Origin: Gordonibacter sp. 28C
GTDB taxonomy: Bacteria; Actinomycetota; Coriobacteriia; Coriobacteriales; Eggerthellaceae
Length of the DNA: 64,000 bases
NCBI RefSeq assembly: GCF_003339845.1
Contig: NZ_PPTR01000001.1
Location: 62,001-126,000 of the forward strand
Direction of reading: 5' to 3'
Shown here: one piece after another, positions 16,713 through 24,954 of the stretch
How the letters are laid out: each line of letters begins with the position of its first letter
How positions within the stretch are numbered: position 1 is the first letter of the stretch
Program-made: the position numbers and the translations under genes
Notes under the pieces: model-generated
The model's database searches: none
What the model saw: the letters and a program-made list of their open reading frames with translations, nothing else
What the model was told of the DNA's origin: nothing

Positions 16713-16731
16713 AAGATCTTCCCGGTTGCCC

Positions 16732-16834
16732 GTAGGGGCGCTCTCCTGAGCGCCCGTTCCGGCGCAGCCGGAAAGCGACCGCGGCTCGCGTTCTCGCGCT
16801 TTGCGCGAGCGGGCGCTCAGGAGAGCGCCCCTAC
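16732..16834. repeat. Palindromic element with perfect 25-bp inverted arms
   Basis: The arms 16732-16756 and 16810-16834 are exact reverse complements (outer end GTAGGGGCGCTCTCC, inner end GAGCGCCCG). The 53-base centre holds a second hairpin, TTCCGGC-GCA-GCCGGAA at 16757-16773. Imperfect pairing continues outside the arms (GGTTGCC with GGCAACA). It looks like a REP/MITE-type repeat or a large bidirectional terminator. The rest of the 375-base gap 16713-17087 has no gene. Confidence 0.75.
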
Positions 16835-17087
16835 AACGGCAACAGGAGAATCACGGCCTCGTTTACCGAGGTCATAGCCTTTCGCATGCTTTTTTCGCCC
16901 CTTCTCAATTCGTTTAACCGCCGCAACGAGCCATTGATCGACCGCCGCTTCCGCGCCGCGTATCTTGTGCGAACAAGGTTGACGCGGAACGAGCGGGAAA
17001 GGGGGGACGCACGCAACCGCTCCAATTCGGCCGCATCGCACCTGCCGATGCGGCAAGGGGAAATCAAAACTAGAGGAGGTTGATCGT

Positions 17088-18452
17088 ATGGCAGATGCCG
17101 TTGCCGCCGGGGGTGCTGCGCCGCCTGCAGCCAAAGGGGAGAGGCATGTCTCGATAGCCGATCGCATGAATCGCATCCCGACATCGCCGCATACGGCGCT
17201 TATCATCTTCTTCGTGCTCATGGGCTGGTTCGCCGAGACCATCGATCTGGGCGGCACCAGCTTCCTAATGCCGACCATCCGCGAGTACTTCGGCATGGAC
17301 GCCACGACGGGCGGGTACTACTCGTCCATCTGCTTCCTGGGCATGTTCTTCGGCGCCATCGCCGCAGGCCGTATCGCCGACAAGGTGGGCCGCAAGAAGA
17401 CCATCATCGTCTCGATGCTCATCTGGGGGTGCGCGGGCTTCGCGCTCGTGTTCTCGCCCAACATCTACTACCTGTTCACCATGCGCTTCATCCTGGGCCT
17501 TGGCCTGGGCGCCCAGTTCCCGGTCGCGCTCAGCTATCTGAGCGAGATCGTGTCGGGCAAGGACCGCCCCCGGTTCATGACGCTCTACCAGCTCATGACG
17601 CCGGTCGGCTTCGCCGTGGCGGGCGTGCTCACCGTGCTCATCCTGCCGCACTTCGACTGGCGCGGCGTGTACCTGGCCGAGGCCCTGCCTGCGCTGTTCA
17701 TCATCGGCATCATCAAGATATGCCCCGAGTCGCCGCTGTGGCTGGAGGCCAAGGGCCGTTACGAGGAGGCCGACGCCATCTGCACGAAGTTCGAGAAAGA
17801 GGCCATCGCCCGGCACAAGGAGCTGCCTCCCGTCGAGACCATCGAGCGCACGAACGTCAAGGCGTCGTTCAAGGATCTGTTCAGCTCCAAGTACCTCAAG
17901 GTCACCGTGCTGTGCTTCTTCATCTGGTTCATCTCGATGTTCAGTGATTACGGCCTCACCACCTGGCTCACCACCATCCTCATCGAGAAGGGCTTCGACG
18001 TGGTGCAGTCCACCGGCTTCGTGACCATCGGTATTCTGGGCGGCATCCCGGCCTGGTTCTTCACCAGCTGGTCCGCCAAGAAGTTCGGGCGTAAAAAGAC
18101 GTTCCTCATCGCCGGTTTGTGCACGTCCATCTTCGGCATCGCCTACGGCGCGTCCACCACGCTCGTCATGCTGCTGGTCACCGGCGTGCTCTACCAGTTC
18201 GGCAAGTACCTGAACGCCATGATGTTGGCGCTGTACACGCCCGAGTTGTACGAAACCAGCATCCGCACCACGGGCAACGGCCTGGCCACCTCGTGGGGGC
18301 GCATGGGCTCCATCGTCGGCCCCATCGTGCTGGCGGGCGTCATGACCAGCTTCGGCGTGTACGTGACCATGTACATAGCCGCCGCCATGGTCATCGTTCC
18401 CGGCTTGCTGGTGTTCCTGTTCGGTCCCGAAACGAAGGACAAGAAGTTCTAG
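17088..18452 (+). CDS. MFS transporter, aromatic-acid/sugar symporter-like
   Basis: A 454-residue permease with twelve predicted helices. It has the MFS A-motif between helices 2 and 3 (GRIADKVGRKKT), its repeat between helices 8 and 9 (SAKKFGRKKT), the PESPLWLEAKGRYEEA signature after helix 6 that is typical of sugar/aromatic-acid porters, and PELYETSIRTTGNG after helix 10. The start is well set by AGAGGAGG before ATG 17088. It lies 135 bases upstream of a cytoplasmic Mo-enzyme. Since that enzyme has no export signal, the natural reading is that this transporter brings in its substrate (or removes its product); a small aromatic acid is plausible but not shown. Confidence 0.88.
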   Translation: MADAVAAGGAAPPAAKGERHVSIADRMNRIPTSPHTALIIFFVLMGWFAETIDLGGTSFLMPTIREYFGMDATTGGYYSSICFLGMFFGAIAAGRIADKVGRKKTIIVSMLIWGCAGFALVFSPNIYYLFTMRFILGLGLGAQFPVALSYLSEIVSGKDRPRFMTLYQLMTPVGFAVAGVLTVLILPHFDWRGVYLAEALPALFIIGIIKICPESPLWLEAKGRYEEADAICTKFEKEAIARHKELPPVETIERTNVKASFKDLFSSKYLKVTVLCFFIWFISMFSDYGLTTWLTTILIEKGFDVVQSTGFVTIGILGGIPAWFFTSWSAKKFGRKKTFLIAGLCTSIFGIAYGASTTLVMLLVTGVLYQFGKYLNAMMLALYTPELYETSIRTTGNGLATSWGRMGSIVGPIVLAGVMTSFGVYVTMYIAAAMVIVPGLLVFLFGPETKDKKF

Positions 18453-18587
18453 CCGCGTTTCCTGCCGCGCGCTGCGCCCGTTGACGAGAGGGGAACGCCC
18501 TCGGGCGCAGGGCACGGCGCCACGCAAGGTTTTCTTCGCACGGCCCTGCCTGCGAAGCGACGAGAGAGATGAAAACGGAGGTACATC

Positions 18588-20996
18588 ATGGAGAAGAAAG
18601 TCAGGACCGTCTGTTTCGACTGCCATTCCAAGTGCGGCGTCATTCTCACGGTCAACGACAACGACGAGATCGTGCGCGTCGAGGGCGATCCGAACAACCC
18701 GGTGAACGACGGCATCCTGTGCGTCAAGGCGTTCTCCGCGCAGGAGATCCACGCGCATCCCGACCGCCTCAAGTACCCCATGAAGCGCGCCGGCAAGCGC
18801 GGTGAAGGCAAGTGGGAGCGCATCACCTGGGATGAGGCCCTCGACATCATCGAGAAGAAGATCCGCGAGACCATCGACGAGTACGGCCCGCAGTCGGTCA
18901 TCATCTCGCAGGGCACGGGCCGCGGCTCGAACCACTTTCTCGACCGCCTGAACAACACGTGGAACGGCGGCGGCAAGGTGTGGCCGACGCACGTGTGCCT
19001 GCTGCCGAACCTGGCCCAGACGCATGTTACCTACGGCCGCATGTTCCATCCGCACGAGGCGTGCGACTACCGCAACGCCGGCTCCATCGTCATGTGGGGC
19101 ACGAACCCCATCCGCTCGCGCCAGTACAGCGGCCTGCGCATCATGGACGCCAAGCGCAACGGCTCGCGCGTCGTGGTGGTGGACCCCGTGTTCCGCGACA
19201 TCGCCGCGAAGGCCGACCTGTGGGTTCCCGTGCGCCCCGGCACCGACGGCGCGCTGGCGCTCGGCCTGACCAACCTCATGTTCCAGAGCGGCAAGTTCCT
19301 GGCCGCCGAGGAGATGCTCACCACCTGGACGAACGCCCCGTTCCTCGTGGACAACGAGGCCCGCATGATGCTGCGCGAGTCCGACCTGGTGGAGGACGGC
19401 TCCGACGAGCATTACGTGGTGTGGGACAAGAACGCCGGCGGCATCGCCATCTGGCGTCCCGAGAGCGAGAGCTTCGACCGCGACGGCGTGAAGCCCACGC
19501 TCATGGGCGCGTTCGAGGTCGAGCTCAAGGACGGCAGCAAGAAAACGTGCAAGACCGCTTTGGAAACCTACAAGGACGAGGTGGCCGTTTGGACGCCCGA
19601 GAAGGTTTCGGCCGTCACGTGGACCCCGGTGGAGAAGATCCTGGAGATGTTCGAGATCATCACGAACCCCACCGACGACAAGCCGTCGCTTCTGACCGCC
19701 TACCTGGGCGCCTGCATGATGACGTCGAACGCGCTGCAGTCCGGCCGCGCCATCACCATCCTGCAGCTTCTGCTGAACCCGCCGCTGGACGACAAGGGCG
19801 GCATCTACTTCAACACGTTCTGGGAGTTCATGCTCGATCCGAAGATCACCGCGTACGACCGCGTGCCCCCCAAGCTGCGCCTGGGCTACGACAAGCACCC
19901 CATGTACACGCAGGTGTACGGCAACGCCAACATTCCCAACGACGTGTGGGACGCCATGCTCACCGGCGAGCCGTGGCCCGTCAAGGTCATGATCTCCGTG
20001 GCCAACGACCCGCTGGGCTGCTTCGAGAACGCCACGAAGATCCACGAGGCGCTGCTGTCCGACGTGCTGGAGCTCAACGTGAACATGGACTACTTCATGA
20101 CGCCGGGCGCCGAGTTGGCCGACATCGTGCTGCCGGCCGCGCACTGGTCCGAGCGCGTGGGCAACTTCGACGAGGAGCTCTACCCCGAGCCGTGCCCGTT
20201 CAACATCCCGCAGAAGGCCGTGAAGGCCCCCGGCGAGTCGTGGGACGACTGGGACTTCATGCGCAACCTGGGCAAGCGCTTCGACCCCGAGCTCTGGCCG
20301 TGGGACAGCTCCGAGGAGATGCAGCTGTGGCGCCTGAACGAGTTCCATCTCATTCCCAACGGCAAGGAGCCCATCACCGACTACGAGGTGGCGGCGAAGC
20401 AGGGCTACTTCATCGAGTACGGCGGCGAGAATCGCACGACGCGGCAGCATGAGAAGGGCCTTGTGAAGTTCCAGACGCCCACCATGCGCATCGAGGTGTA
20501 TTCCGAGCAGATGCCCTCCTACGGTTACGATTCCCCGCTGCCCAGCTACAACGAGCCGTTCGAAAGCCCCTATTCCACGCCCGATCTGTACAAGGAATAC
20601 GACCTGTGCCTGACCACCGGCGCCCGCGACTACGCGTTCTACCACTCCGCTTGGACGAACATCGCCCACCAGCGCATCCTGGAGCCGTGGCCCTACATCG
20701 AGCTCAACGAGGAAGACGCGCGTGAGCGCCAGATCTCCGAGGGCGAGTGGCTGTGGGTGGAGAGCCTGCGCGGCAAGATCAAGGCCAAGGCCCGCATATC
20801 CAAGGGCGTTATCAAGGGTGCCGTGAGCATGTGCCGCCCGAACTACAAGCACGCGTGCAAGGAGCTCAACCTGCCCGGCTACAGCTGGAACGAAGCCAAC
20901 CCGAACGTGCTGACCACGGCCGACGGATCCGACCCCGGGTTCGGCGCCGCCCCCATGCGCAGCAGCCTGTGCAAGATTTCGAAGTTCACCGAATAG
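18588..20996 (+). CDS. Cytoplasmic molybdopterin oxidoreductase, catechol-dehydroxylase/transhydroxylase-like
   Basis: An 802-residue Mo-bisPGD enzyme without a Tat signal. A canonical Fe4S4 site is formed by Cys9, Cys12, Cys16 and Cys45 (CFDCHSKC, then GILCVKA). Superfamily motifs follow: KWERITWDEALDIIEKKI, SIVMWGTNPIRSRQ, ADLWVPVRPGTDGALALGL, ELADIVLPAAHWSERVG, and a C-terminal dinucleotide-binding domain. ATG 18588 follows ACGGAGG. It is preceded by an MFS permease and followed by a small ferredoxin, the layout reported for cytoplasmic catechol dehydroxylases of Gordonibacter and relatives. That parallel rests on my recall of the family and on gene order; the actual substrate is unknown. 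A long hairpin-forming region separates it from the ferredoxin gene. Confidence 0.88.
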   Translation: MEKKVRTVCFDCHSKCGVILTVNDNDEIVRVEGDPNNPVNDGILCVKAFSAQEIHAHPDRLKYPMKRAGKRGEGKWERITWDEALDIIEKKIRETIDEYGPQSVIISQGTGRGSNHFLDRLNNTWNGGGKVWPTHVCLLPNLAQTHVTYGRMFHPHEACDYRNAGSIVMWGTNPIRSRQYSGLRIMDAKRNGSRVVVVDPVFRDIAAKADLWVPVRPGTDGALALGLTNLMFQSGKFLAAEEMLTTWTNAPFLVDNEARMMLRESDLVEDGSDEHYVVWDKNAGGIAIWRPESESFDRDGVKPTLMGAFEVELKDGSKKTCKTALETYKDEVAVWTPEKVSAVTWTPVEKILEMFEIITNPTDDKPSLLTAYLGACMMTSNALQSGRAITILQLLLNPPLDDKGGIYFNTFWEFMLDPKITAYDRVPPKLRLGYDKHPMYTQVYGNANIPNDVWDAMLTGEPWPVKVMISVANDPLGCFENATKIHEALLSDVLELNVNMDYFMTPGAELADIVLPAAHWSERVGNFDEELYPEPCPFNIPQKAVKAPGESWDDWDFMRNLGKRFDPELWPWDSSEEMQLWRLNEFHLIPNGKEPITDYEVAAKQGYFIEYGGENRTTRQHEKGLVKFQTPTMRIEVYSEQMPSYGYDSPLPSYNEPFESPYSTPDLYKEYDLCLTTGARDYAFYHSAWTNIAHQRILEPWPYIELNEEDARERQISEGEWLWVESLRGKIKAKARISKGVIKGAVSMCRPNYKHACKELNLPGYSWNEANPNVLTTADGSDPGFGAAPMRSSLCKISKFTE

Positions 20997-20999
20997 TTT

Positions 21000-21047
21000 G
21001 GTTCCGTCGGCCTGACGGCCGCCGGAACGGGTCGACGCTGCGGCTTC
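21000..21047. repeat. REP-like repeat, intergenic copy
   Basis: Second copy of the 48-base repeat at 13211-13258 (42 of 48 bases identical). It begins five bases after the Mo-enzyme stop codon and runs straight into the composite hairpin at 21048-21136. Confidence 0.7.
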
Positions 21048-21136
21048 CCGTGGCGCCCAATCTCGCGGCGAGTGCGAGGGTTCGCGTACCGAAGTACGCT
21101 TCACCCTCGCCCTCCCCACGATCTCGGGCGCCACGG
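21048..21136. repeat. Composite long hairpin between Mo-enzyme 3 and its ferredoxin
   Basis: The outer arms are CCGTGGCGCCC (21048-21058) and GGGCGCCACGG (21126-21136), a perfect 11-bp match. Nested inside are GCGAGGGT with ACCCTCGC (21074-21081 and 21103-21110) and GCGTAC-CGAA-GTACGC (21084-21099). The RNA would fold into one long branched stem in the 193-base gap before the ferredoxin gene. Confidence 0.7.
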
Positions 21137-21189
21137 AAACCCTCGCTGACTTTGATGGACCTGTTGCGTTAATAACGAAAGGATGAACC

Positions 21190-21522
21190 ATGGCTAAGAA
21201 AATTGGCGTGCTCGTTGAGCTCGACTATTGCGTGGGCTGCTCCGCTTGCCAGCTCGCGTGTCAGGATTACTACCAGCTGCCCGTCACGGAAACGTACATG
21301 CGCTGCTTCCTGGGCAAGCCCGACGTGGTGGACGGCCGCCACGAGATGTTCATGTCGCCGTACGCGTACCGCTTGGACAAGTGCGCGAACTGCCTGGAGA
21401 AGGAGGAGGGCAACGCGCCGTGCGCGGCCATCTGCATCTCGAAGGCCCTGCATGTCGGCGAGCTCGAGGAAATGAAGCAGTTGGCCGACACCACCGAAGG
21501 CCATCTGGCGCTGTACCGATAG
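21190..21522 (+). CDS. Small ferredoxin partner of Mo-enzyme 3
   Basis: A 110-residue iron-sulfur protein. The first group, CVGCSACQLACQ (Cys14, 17, 20, 24), is a standard cluster motif; a second group is made by Cys65, Cys68, Cys78 and Cys82 (CANC, then CAAIC), with an extra Cys39. It can hold two Fe4S4 clusters and should carry electrons to or from the cytoplasmic Mo-enzyme encoded upstream. ATG 21190 follows GAAAGGA. A terminator-like hairpin follows at 21536, so the Mo-enzyme/ferredoxin transcript may stop here, before the activase genes. Confidence 0.88.
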   Translation: MAKKIGVLVELDYCVGCSACQLACQDYYQLPVTETYMRCFLGKPDVVDGRHEMFMSPYAYRLDKCANCLEKEEGNAPCAAICISKALHVGELEEMKQLADTTEGHLALYR

Positions 21523-21535
21523 CGTTACGTTCTCC

Positions 21536-21577
21536 GGCGAGCCCGTCCGTCCCCCGCGGGCGGGCCCGCCACCTTTT
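21536..21577 (+). terminator. Terminator-like hairpin after the ferredoxin gene
   Basis: A 14-bp stem, 21536-21549 with 21557-21570, with one A-C mismatch and one G-U pair and a 7-base loop, followed by ACCTTTTC. It separates the Mo-enzyme 3 transcript from the zinc-ribbon/activase genes. Confidence 0.6.
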
Positions 21578-21649
21578 CGTCGCCGGTGCAACGTGATCGT
21601 TGCGCCGGCGATCGCATGTTCTCGCAAACGCGTTAGGAGATGGTGGGTC

Positions 21650-21928
21650 ATGACGTTCGCGTGCACCGATTGCTCGCGCTGCGGCAAGTGTTACGACAAG
21701 CACGGCATCTGCGCCGTCTGCGGCGGTGCCATCAACTTGCTCGACGATGCGTGCCCGGCCTGCGGCGCGCCGATCACCGACGACATGCGCGACCGCGCGA
21801 AGCAGGCGTATCTGGACAAGAAGAAGGTGGAGCACGACCGCATCCTGGAGTTGGCGGCCGCCGCCAAGGCACGGCGCGTGGAGCGCCCCGCGCCGGTGTA
21901 CCCGTGGGACGAGCCGAAGAGCTCGTGA
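21650..21928 (+). CDS. Small cysteine-rich zinc-ribbon protein
   Basis: A 92-residue protein with three closely spaced cysteine pairs: CTDCSRCGKC near the start, ICAVCGG, and ACPACGAPI. The last two CxxC pairs (about 12 residues apart) should form a zinc ribbon, and the first CxxCxxC could bind metal or an Fe-S cluster. The C-terminal half is charged and helical (RAKQAYLDKKKVEHDRILEL). ATG 21650 follows TAGGAGAT. The gene ends 23 bases before the activase gene, so it is part of that operon. I do not recognise the family; a role in cluster delivery to the activase or its partner is only a guess. Confidence 0.72.
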   Translation: MTFACTDCSRCGKCYDKHGICAVCGGAINLLDDACPACGAPITDDMRDRAKQAYLDKKKVEHDRILELAAAAKARRVERPAPVYPWDEPKSS

Positions 21929-21951
21929 TCTGCGGCTCTCAGGGGGAGGGG

Positions 21952-24900
21952 ATGGATATGCTGCACGCAGGCGTGGACATAGGGTCGAAAACCGTCAAGC
22001 TCGTGGTGCTCGACGATGACCTGACGCTGCTCTACGAGTCGTACGAACGCCATCTGTCGAACGTGCGGGAAACGCTGGGGTACACGCTTGAGCGCGCCCT
22101 CGTCCATTTCCCGAGCGAACCTATGACGGTGGGCGTCACGGGGTCTGCGGGCATGCAGTTGGCCGACTTGCTCGACCTCCCGTTCACCCAGGAGGTCGTG
22201 GCGGCGCGCACGGCCATCGAGCGGCGCATCCCGCAGGCGGACGTGGCCATCGAGATAGGCGGCGAGGACTCGAAGATCCTGTTTTTGACCGGCGGCGAGG
22301 AGCTGCGCATGAACAGCACGTGCGCGGGCGGCACCGGAGGCTTCATCGACACCATCGCCGGCATGCTGGACATGAACGCGGAGAAGCTGAACGTGTGCGC
22401 TCACGGCTGCCGCACCGTCCACGCCATAGCCTCGCGTTGCGCGGTGTTCGCCCAGATGGACGTGCGCCCCCTGCTCAACGAGGGCGTGCCGAAGGAGGAC
22501 ATCGCCGGGTCGGTGTTCGACGCGGTGGCGGCGCAGTGCATCGCGGGCCTGGCCTGCGGGCGGCCCATCGGGGGGACCGTCGCGCTGCTGGGAGGCCCTC
22601 TGCATTTCCTGTCGGCTTTGCGCGATCGGTTCAAGCTGCGCCTGGGGCTGGACGACGAGCATCTGGTCGTGCCGCCCGACGGCCACCTGTTCGTGGCCGA
22701 AGGGGCCGCGTTCGACGCGTGGGACGGCGAGGGCATGACGCTGGCCTCGCTCATCGAACGGCTCGACGCCGCGCAGTGGGACCAGGACGCGACGCTGGAG
22801 CGGCTCGACGCGCTGTTCGCCTCGGAGGAGGAGTACGACGCGTTCGTGCAACGCCACGCCGCCCTCGCCGCGCCGCGTGCGGATTTGAGCAGCGCCGAAG
22901 GCCGCGTTTTCCTGGGGGTGGACTCGGGTTCGGAGGCCATCAAGTACGTGCTCGCGGACGAGCAGGGCCGTGTGCTGCGCACGTACTACGAGCGCTCGGC
23001 GGGAAGCGTGGTGGAGGCCGCGCAGGCGATGCTCGTGGATCTGTGGAAGCACCTGCCGCTGCGCCACGACGGCACGCCAGCCGTGGAGGTGGCGCATGCG
23101 TGCGTGACCGGCTACGGGGAGGAGCTGCTGAAACGCGCGTTCGCCCTGGACTCCGGAGAGGTTGAGACGGTGGCCCACGTGCGCGCCGCGCGCGAGCTGG
23201 TGCCCGACGCCGACTTCATCCTGGACATCGGCGGGCAGGACATCAAGTGCGTGTGGCTGCGCGACGGGGCGGTGGACGACATCGTGCTGAACGAGGCCTG
23301 CTCGAGCGGATGCGGGGCGCTGCTAAGCGGTATGGCCTGGTCTATGAACGTGCGCTTCGACCGGTTCCTCGACGCGGCGGTGCGGGCGCGCCGCCCGGTC
23401 GACCTGGGAACGCGCTGCACCGTGTTCATGACGTCGCGCGTGCGCCATGCCCAAAAGGAAGGGGCCGAGCTGGGCGACATCGCCGCTGGGCTCGCGTACT
23501 CGGTCGTGCGCAACGCGGTGTACAAAGTCATCAGGGCGCGCGACGTGGCGTCGCTCGGCAGGCGGGTGGTGGTGCAGGGCGGCACGTTCATGAACGACGC
23601 CGTGCTGCGGGCGTTCGAGAACCTGTACGGGGCGGAGGTGGCGCGTCCCGCGCTGGCCGCGCACATGGGCGCGTACGGAGCGGCCCTCATCGCGCGCGAC
23701 CGCGCCGAAGAAGGAGCCCGCTCGGGTCTGCTTTCGCGCAAGAAGGTCGAGCGGCTTGAAAGCAGCAAGCGCACGGAGATATGCGGCCGGTGCGGCAACG
23801 CCTGCCGGCTGACGATCACGACCTTCGACGACGGGGACGCGGTGCGCACGTTCACCGTGGGGAACCGTTGCGAGCGCGGGTTGGGCGAGGACGCCCCGGA
23901 CAACGGCTTGCCCGATCTGTTCGCGTACCGGCTCAAGCGGCTGTTCGCGTACCGTCCGCTGCCGTCGAACGAGGCGCCGCGCGGCGACATGGGCTTGCCG
24001 CGGGCGCTGGGCATGTACGACCTCTACCCGTTCTGGCACACGCTGTTCACGCGGTTGGGCTTCCGCGTGGTGCCCTCGCATCTGCCGGATGCGGCGCTGC
24101 GCGGGCGTGCGCTCGAGACCATTCCCTCCGAATCGCTGTGCTATCCGGCCAAGCTCATGCACGCCCATCTCGTCGACTTGGCCGAGCGCGGCGTGCCGGC
24201 GGCGTTCCTGCCGTACGTGGAGGCCGAAAAGCCGGGCGGTCGGTCGTGTCCGGTGCTCGCCGGCTACCCTTTCGTGCTCGACGCGAACGTGGATTTCGTG
24301 CACGAGCGCGGCATGAAGCTGGTCATGCCGCGCGTGAAGGCTCTGCTCGACGGCGACGGGCCGGCCGCGGGGCTCGCCTCGACGCTGCTCGAGGCGCTGG
24401 AGCCCCTGGCACCCGGCCTCGCCCTTGCCGAAGTGGAGCGGGCCGCCCGCGAGGCCGCGCGCGAACTGGGGCGCTTCCGTCTGGACGTCGCCGATGCCGG
24501 GCGCGACGCCCTGGCGTACATGGCCGAGCACGACGTGCCGGGCGTGGTGTTGGCGGGTCGCCCGTACCATGTCGATCCGGCGACGAACCACGCGGTGCCG
24601 GCGCTGCTGCGCTCGTACGGGTTCGCCGTGCTCACCGAAGACGCGCTTCCGTCGCCGAACGTGGAAACGGGGTCGGGCGGGTCGCGCAGCCGTTGGGAGT
24701 ATCCGGAGCGCATCCTGCGGGCGGCGCGATTCGTCGCCGAACGCGATGACCTGGAGTTCGTGATGCTGTACTCGTTCGGATGCGGGCTGGACGCCGTGAC
24801 CGTGGATCAGGCACGTGCCGTGCTCAAAAGGCGCGGGCGCTCGCTCACGGCGCTCAAGATAGACGAGATGGTGGATTTGGCCGCCACGCGCATCCGCGTG

Positions 24901-24954
24901 CGCTCCATGGTGGCGGCGCGCGAGGACCGATTGAGGAAAGGGGGCTCGCGATGA
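21952..24954 (+). CDS. BadF/HgdC-type ATP-dependent activase with two ASKHA domains and DUF2229
   Basis: A 1000-residue protein of the 2-hydroxyacyl-CoA dehydratase/benzoyl-CoA reductase activator family. ASKHA domain 1 spans residues ~5-260 (GVDIGSKTVKLVVLD, IEIGGEDSKIL) with the two cluster cysteines of HgdC-type activators, Cys124 (NSTCAGGTGGF) and Cys163 (SRCAVFAQMD). ASKHA domain 2 spans ~320-600 (GVDSGSEAIKYVL, DIGGQDIKC, Cys450/454 and Cys489). A C-terminal DUF2229-like region runs from ~660. Such proteins use ATP to push a very low-potential electron into a partner cluster protein. The partner is the next gene, overlapping by four bases. In many anaerobes both parts are one ~1400-residue chain, so here they are split. 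GGGGGAGGGG suits ATG 21952 or 21958. Confidence 0.88.
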   Translation: MDMLHAGVDIGSKTVKLVVLDDDLTLLYESYERHLSNVRETLGYTLERALVHFPSEPMTVGVTGSAGMQLADLLDLPFTQEVVAARTAIERRIPQADVAIEIGGEDSKILFLTGGEELRMNSTCAGGTGGFIDTIAGMLDMNAEKLNVCAHGCRTVHAIASRCAVFAQMDVRPLLNEGVPKEDIAGSVFDAVAAQCIAGLACGRPIGGTVALLGGPLHFLSALRDRFKLRLGLDDEHLVVPPDGHLFVAEGAAFDAWDGEGMTLASLIERLDAAQWDQDATLERLDALFASEEEYDAFVQRHAALAAPRADLSSAEGRVFLGVDSGSEAIKYVLADEQGRVLRTYYERSAGSVVEAAQAMLVDLWKHLPLRHDGTPAVEVAHACVTGYGEELLKRAFALDSGEVETVAHVRAARELVPDADFILDIGGQDIKCVWLRDGAVDDIVLNEACSSGCGALLSGMAWSMNVRFDRFLDAAVRARRPVDLGTRCTVFMTSRVRHAQKEGAELGDIAAGLAYSVVRNAVYKVIRARDVASLGRRVVVQGGTFMNDAVLRAFENLYGAEVARPALAAHMGAYGAALIARDRAEEGARSGLLSRKKVERLESSKRTEICGRCGNACRLTITTFDDGDAVRTFTVGNRCERGLGEDAPDNGLPDLFAYRLKRLFAYRPLPSNEAPRGDMGLPRALGMYDLYPFWHTLFTRLGFRVVPSHLPDAALRGRALETIPSESLCYPAKLMHAHLVDLAERGVPAAFLPYVEAEKPGGRSCPVLAGYPFVLDANVDFVHERGMKLVMPRVKALLDGDGPAAGLASTLLEALEPLAPGLALAEVERAAREAARELGRFRLDVADAGRDALAYMAEHDVPGVVLAGRPYHVDPATNHAVPALLRSYGFAVLTEDALPSPNVETGSGGSRSRWEYPERILRAARFVAERDDLEFVMLYSFGCGLDAVTVDQARAVLKRRGRSLTALKIDEMVDLAATRIRVRSMVAAREDRLRKGGSR

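Noticed and set aside
17265-21191. Very long open frame on the minus strand opposite the MFS and Mo-enzyme genes
   Set aside because: It is a by-product of GC-rich codon use; the product is low-complexity (His/Arg/Gly/Val-rich) with no family mark, and the plus-strand genes are clear.
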